Position numbers and translations under genes: made by a program
Assembly (NCBI RefSeq): GCF_900096975.1
Contig: NZ_FMYQ01000001.1
Coordinates: forward strand, 1 to 64,000
Direction of reading: 5' to 3'
Source: Paraburkholderia lycopersici
GTDB lineage: Bacteria > Pseudomonadota > Gammaproteobacteria > Burkholderiales > Burkholderiaceae
Length of the DNA: 64,000 nucleotides
In this document: piece by piece, positions 61,533-64,000 of the stretch
How positions within the stretch are numbered: the first letter of the stretch is position 1
How the letters are laid out: each line of letters opens with the position of its first letter
The notes under the pieces: model-generated
Seen by the model: the letters and a program-made list of their open reading frames with translations, nothing else
The model's database searches: none
What the model was told of the DNA's origin: nothing

Positions 61533-62321
61533 ATGTCCTTACCCCATATCGATCTGCTGTATTCGCTGTCCGGCCTGTTCGTCGGCTTTCTGGTCGGCCT
61601 GACCGGCGTGGGCGGCGGCTCGCTGATGACGCCGATCCTCGTCCTGCTGTTCGGCGTGCATCCGGCCACCGCGGTCGGCACCGACCTGCTCTATGCGGCC
61701 GCGACCAAGTCGGCAGGCACGCTCGTACACGGGCTCAAGGGTTCGGTGGACTGGCGCGTGACGTTTCGGCTCGCGGCCGGCAGCGTGCCCGCCGCGACCG
61801 TCACGCTGATCCTGCTGCATCGCTACGGCATAGACACGCCGCGCGCGGGGCATCTGATCCAGGCCGTGCTGGGCGCGGCGCTCCTCATCACGGCCGTGGC
61901 GCTCACCTTCCGCCCGCAGCTCGCCGCGTTCGCCTCGCGCCACCGCCACGGTCCGGGCGAGGCGCGCACGCTGCTCTTCACGATTCTCACGGGCGCCGTA
62001 CTCGGCGCGCTCGTTTCGCTCACCTCGGTGGGCGCGGGCGCCATCGGCGTGACCGTGCTGCTGCTGCTCTACCCGGCGCTGCCCACGGTGCGCATCGTCG
62101 GCTCCGACGTCGCGCATGCGGTGCCGCTCACGCTGCTCGCGGGCGCCGGTCACTGGCTGCTCGGCTCGATCGACTGGCACATGCTGCTCTCGCTGCTGTG
62201 CGGCTCGCTGCCCGGCATCGCGATCGGCAGCCTGCTCTCGTCGAAAGCACCCGAAAAGTTGCTGCGCGTGCTGCTCGCCGCGACGCTCACGCTCGTCGGC
62301 GTGCGGCTCGTGCTCGCCTGA
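61533..62321 (+). CDS. TauE/SafE-family sulfite/anion permease, 262 aa
   Basis: Has about eight membrane segments with the family's two related halves: LVGLTGVGGGSLMTPILVLLFGVHPATAVGTDLL and LVSLTSVGAGAIGVTVLLLLYPALPTVRIVGSDV. Such proteins export sulfite, sulfoacetate or related anions. The start at 61533 is set by the position of the first helix; a frame to 61476 adds 19 residues. Single gene. Confidence 0.93.
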   Translation: MSLPHIDLLYSLSGLFVGFLVGLTGVGGGSLMTPILVLLFGVHPATAVGTDLLYAAATKSAGTLVHGLKGSVDWRVTFRLAAGSVPAATVTLILLHRYGIDTPRAGHLIQAVLGAALLITAVALTFRPQLAAFASRHRHGPGEARTLLFTILTGAVLGALVSLTSVGAGAIGVTVLLLLYPALPTVRIVGSDVAHAVPLTLLAGAGHWLLGSIDWHMLLSLLCGSLPGIAIGSLLSSKAPEKLLRVLLAATLTLVGVRLVLA

Positions 62322-62347
62322 GCGCGCCGCGCGGGCAACGGACGCGT

Positions 62348-62608
62348 TCAGGAGTGCGGCGCCTGGCGGAAGAATTTCCCGTTGAGGTCGACCTCGAACT
62401 GGCGCAGCCACTGGCCGCGCGCATCGATCCGGTACGCCTGCGCCCACGCACCACGGCGCACGATCAGCATGTCGCCATGCTCGGGGTCGTTCGGGTCGGC
62501 TTCACCGCGAATGTCGAAGTGAAGGGGGGCGAAGCCGTGCCGCGCACAGGCCAGCTCGAACGCCGCGCGATCGACGAGCGGCAAGTCGGTATACGTATGA
62601 ATGGTCAT
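62348..62608 (-). CDS. Hypothetical protein, 86 aa
   Basis: A small soluble protein (TYTDLPLVDRAAFELACARHGF, DPEHGDMLIVRRGAWAQAYRID, WLRQFEVDLNGKFF) without a recognised domain. AGGA eight bases before the ATG supports translation. It converges on the TauE/SafE gene. The function is unknown. Confidence 0.72.
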   Translation of the reverse strand: MTIHTYTDLPLVDRAAFELACARHGFAPLHFDIRGEADPNDPEHGDMLIVRRGAWAQAYRIDARGQWLRQFEVDLNGKFFRQAPHS

Positions 62609-62955
62609 GGCGATTTCCTGCTTTCCAGCGAAGAGGCCGCGCTCGACCTCGGGAAGGCGCGCGATAACTCACGGTATACCCCCAACGGCGAGAAAACTGT
62701 GTGTCAAACGACACGTAAACCACGCACTGCAACATCGCCGGAATCGTATGTCGCCGGCGGGCGAATATATGGCGGGCTGACGCGCCTCGCGCACGAACCG
62801 GCGAGTGCATCGAGCGACGGGAAACGGCAAAAAAGACCGCGCACGCCCGGCGGCGCGACGCCAGTCGCGAAGACGCGCAAAAAAAAGCCCCGGCCAATGA
62901 AGGCCGGGGCTTTTTGCTGCCTGCCAGTGCGTCCCCGACGGGGGGCGCGCAGCGT
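62609..62955. other. Intergenic region, 347 bases, with a terminator
   Basis: It lies between two leftward genes. The terminator at 62882-62915 belongs to the BON gene; the rest probably holds the promoter of the 86-residue protein. No other gene was seen. Confidence 0.6.
62882..62915 (-). terminator. Rho-independent terminator after the BON gene
   Basis: A perfect 14-base stem (AAAAAGCCCCGGCC with GGCCGGGGCTTTTT) around AATGAA, 40 bases past the BON-protein stop. It has A and T runs on both sides, so it can work in both directions. Confidence 0.93.
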
Positions 62956-63306
62956 TTATTGCTGCATGACCGTCAGCTTGTTCGACACCGATTTCACGCC
63001 CGCCACGCCTTGCGCGGCCTGGCCGGCCTTGTCGATCTGCCCCTGATCCGGCACCGTGCCGGTCAGCGTGACCGCACCGCCGCGCGAGCGCACGGTGATG
63101 TTCGACACGTCGACGCCCTGCGTCTTCGAGAGCGCCTTGCGCACCGAATAGCCGAGCTTGCGGTCGACCTTCCTGGCCGAAGTAGCCGGAGCGGCCGTGG
63201 TAGCAGCGGGCGCGCTCGCCGAATTGTCCTGAGCGTAGGACACCCCGCAAGCCACCGTCAGGCACAGTGCCGCGCCCAGCATCTTCAGAATAGCGACCGA
63301 TTTCAT
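62956..63306 (-). CDS. BON-domain periplasmic protein, 116 aa
   Basis: A signal peptide (MLGAALCLTVACGVSYAQD) and an Ala/Thr-rich spacer lead to one BON domain: SVRKALSKTQGVDVSNITVRSRGGAVTLTGTVPDQGQIDKAGQAAQGVAGVKSV. BON domains bind lipid or membrane and are found in OsmY-type stress proteins. AAGGAG right before the ATG at 63306 sets the start; the frame beyond it is not used. It ends at a strong terminator. Confidence 0.93.
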   Translation of the reverse strand: MKSVAILKMLGAALCLTVACGVSYAQDNSASAPAATTAAPATSARKVDRKLGYSVRKALSKTQGVDVSNITVRSRGGAVTLTGTVPDQGQIDKAGQAAQGVAGVKSVSNKLTVMQQ

Positions 63307-63778
63307 GTTTTCTCCTTGTGTCTTCGCGTTGTTGCCTGGAATAGGACCGTCTCCCTTGCAGGTCGACGGCTTCGTTACAACTACCGATGGCAGCAACGGC
63401 GCGCAACGTGCGCGCAGGCGCCGCCAAGGTCTTGACGCGATACGAGAGGCAAGGATGAAGGAGCGACTATGTCCGCCCGGTAGGGTCTGCGCCCGTTGCT
63501 TGTTCGTTATGGCTCGATGCTCGCGCGAGTGCCGCCCCGGGAGGAGCCGATGCGGCTTGCCAGGCGCGGCCGGCGAACCACAATTTAGCCTGGCGGCACC
63601 GCAAGCGCAAAGAGTTTAGCGCAGCGGCCCGTGGCGTGCGCGCAGCATGCGCCGCCCCGCATTCGGGCACGCCGCTGCGGCGTCGAATCTCATGTACCAT
63701 CGGCGCACGGAGCACGCGCGACGCGCGCCCGATCCAGTCCGGACCCACCCACGAACCACCGAGGCCCGCCCCACCCCG
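63307..63778. other. Divergent intergenic region, 472 bases
   Basis: It lies between the BON gene and the TAXI-TRAP gene. I see no gene, repeat or convincing promoter box; the divergent promoters must lie here. Confidence 0.5.
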
Positions 63779-64000
63779 ATGAAGTCTCGCACCGGCCGCA
63801 AATCTCCTCCCCGTCTCGTCGCGCGTTTCGTGGCGATCTCGTGGCGCGACCTGGCAGTCTCGTTCGGCCCCATCCTGCTCATCAGCGTGGCGGCCATCTG
63901 GCTCGCGGTGCGCCTCATCCAGCCCGCTCCGCCCAACACGCTCACCATGAGCGCGGGACCCAAGGGCAGCACCTACTGGAACGCCGCGCAGCAGTACAAG
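63779..64000 (+). CDS. TAXI-family TRAP transporter solute-binding protein, N-terminal fragment
   Basis: The first 74 residues of a protein cut by the window end. One membrane segment (VSFGPILLISVAAIWLAVRLI, about residues 27-47) is followed by TLTMSAGPKGSTYWNAAQQY, the opening of the TAXI solute-binding fold (usually GPxGSxY). This membrane-anchored form is common in Burkholderiaceae and binds an organic anion for a TRAP uptake system. Confidence 0.88.
   Translation, partial: MKSRTGRKSPPRLVARFVAISWRDLAVSFGPILLISVAAIWLAVRLIQPAPPNTLTMSAGPKGSTYWNAAQQYK

Overview
The window is high-GC proteobacterial DNA, most likely from the Burkholderiaceae (Paraburkholderia, Caballeronia or Burkholderia type). 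Pointers are the SdhB carboxy terminus, an entericidin, an XapX protein, a host-attachment-family protein, a BON-domain protein and several short families I associate with that group. No rRNA, tRNA, CRISPR array, transposase or phage gene was seen. Genes run nearly end to end, with ATGA-type start/stop overlaps inside operons.

Layout. 1-5.4 kb: the end of sdhB with its terminator, a small unknown gene, and a leftward three-gene operon (CHASE2 protein, small periplasmic protein, M48 lipoprotein protease). 6.1-11.5 kb: a rightward cassette matching the mycobacterial polyprenyl-phosphate-arabinose pathway (DprE1-like, DprE2-like, GtrA, HAD-UbiA fusion, then a GT87-like transferase). 11.5-14.7 kb: leftward, AT-richer FkbH-like and GT2 genes. 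15.4-31.2 kb: an Sfp-type phosphopantetheinyl transferase, a 3320-residue NRPS-PKS (A-PCP-KS-AT-ACP-aminotransferase-C-A-PCP), a C-TE protein whose thioesterase uses Cys, a membrane-anchored SGNH hydrolase and a JmjC/cupin-like oxygenase. 31.3-35 kb: a GtrB, GtrA, GT-C trio. 35.0-50.8 kb: a leftward 12-gene Wzx/Wzy-type exopolysaccharide operon. 51.4-54.3 kb: a divergent glycoside hydrolase, a WecA/MraY-type transferase and an entericidin. 54.3-64 kb: ordinary chromosomal genes, including a BigR-YeeE sulfur operon, rarD, a TauE/SafE permease, a BON protein and the start of a TAXI-TRAP gene.

How the parts may fit. The core (6-54 kb) looks like an envelope or secreted-glycan island. One part makes a lipid-linked furanose donor, another makes a small amino-acid-derived amide (hand-read codes suggest a Val-like residue, malonate, transamination and Gly), a third supplies a lipid-linked sugar through GtrA/GtrB, and a fourth builds and exports a polysaccharide. 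An almost identical non-coding element lies upstream of both the NRPS gene and the exopolysaccharide operon, and a diverged copy lies upstream of the DprE1-like gene. This is the best sequence evidence that the parts share regulation. The exopolysaccharide promoter also holds a perfect palindrome with CRP/FNR-type spacing.

All domain calls, adenylation codes and starts were read by eye from the translations. Product predictions are inference.
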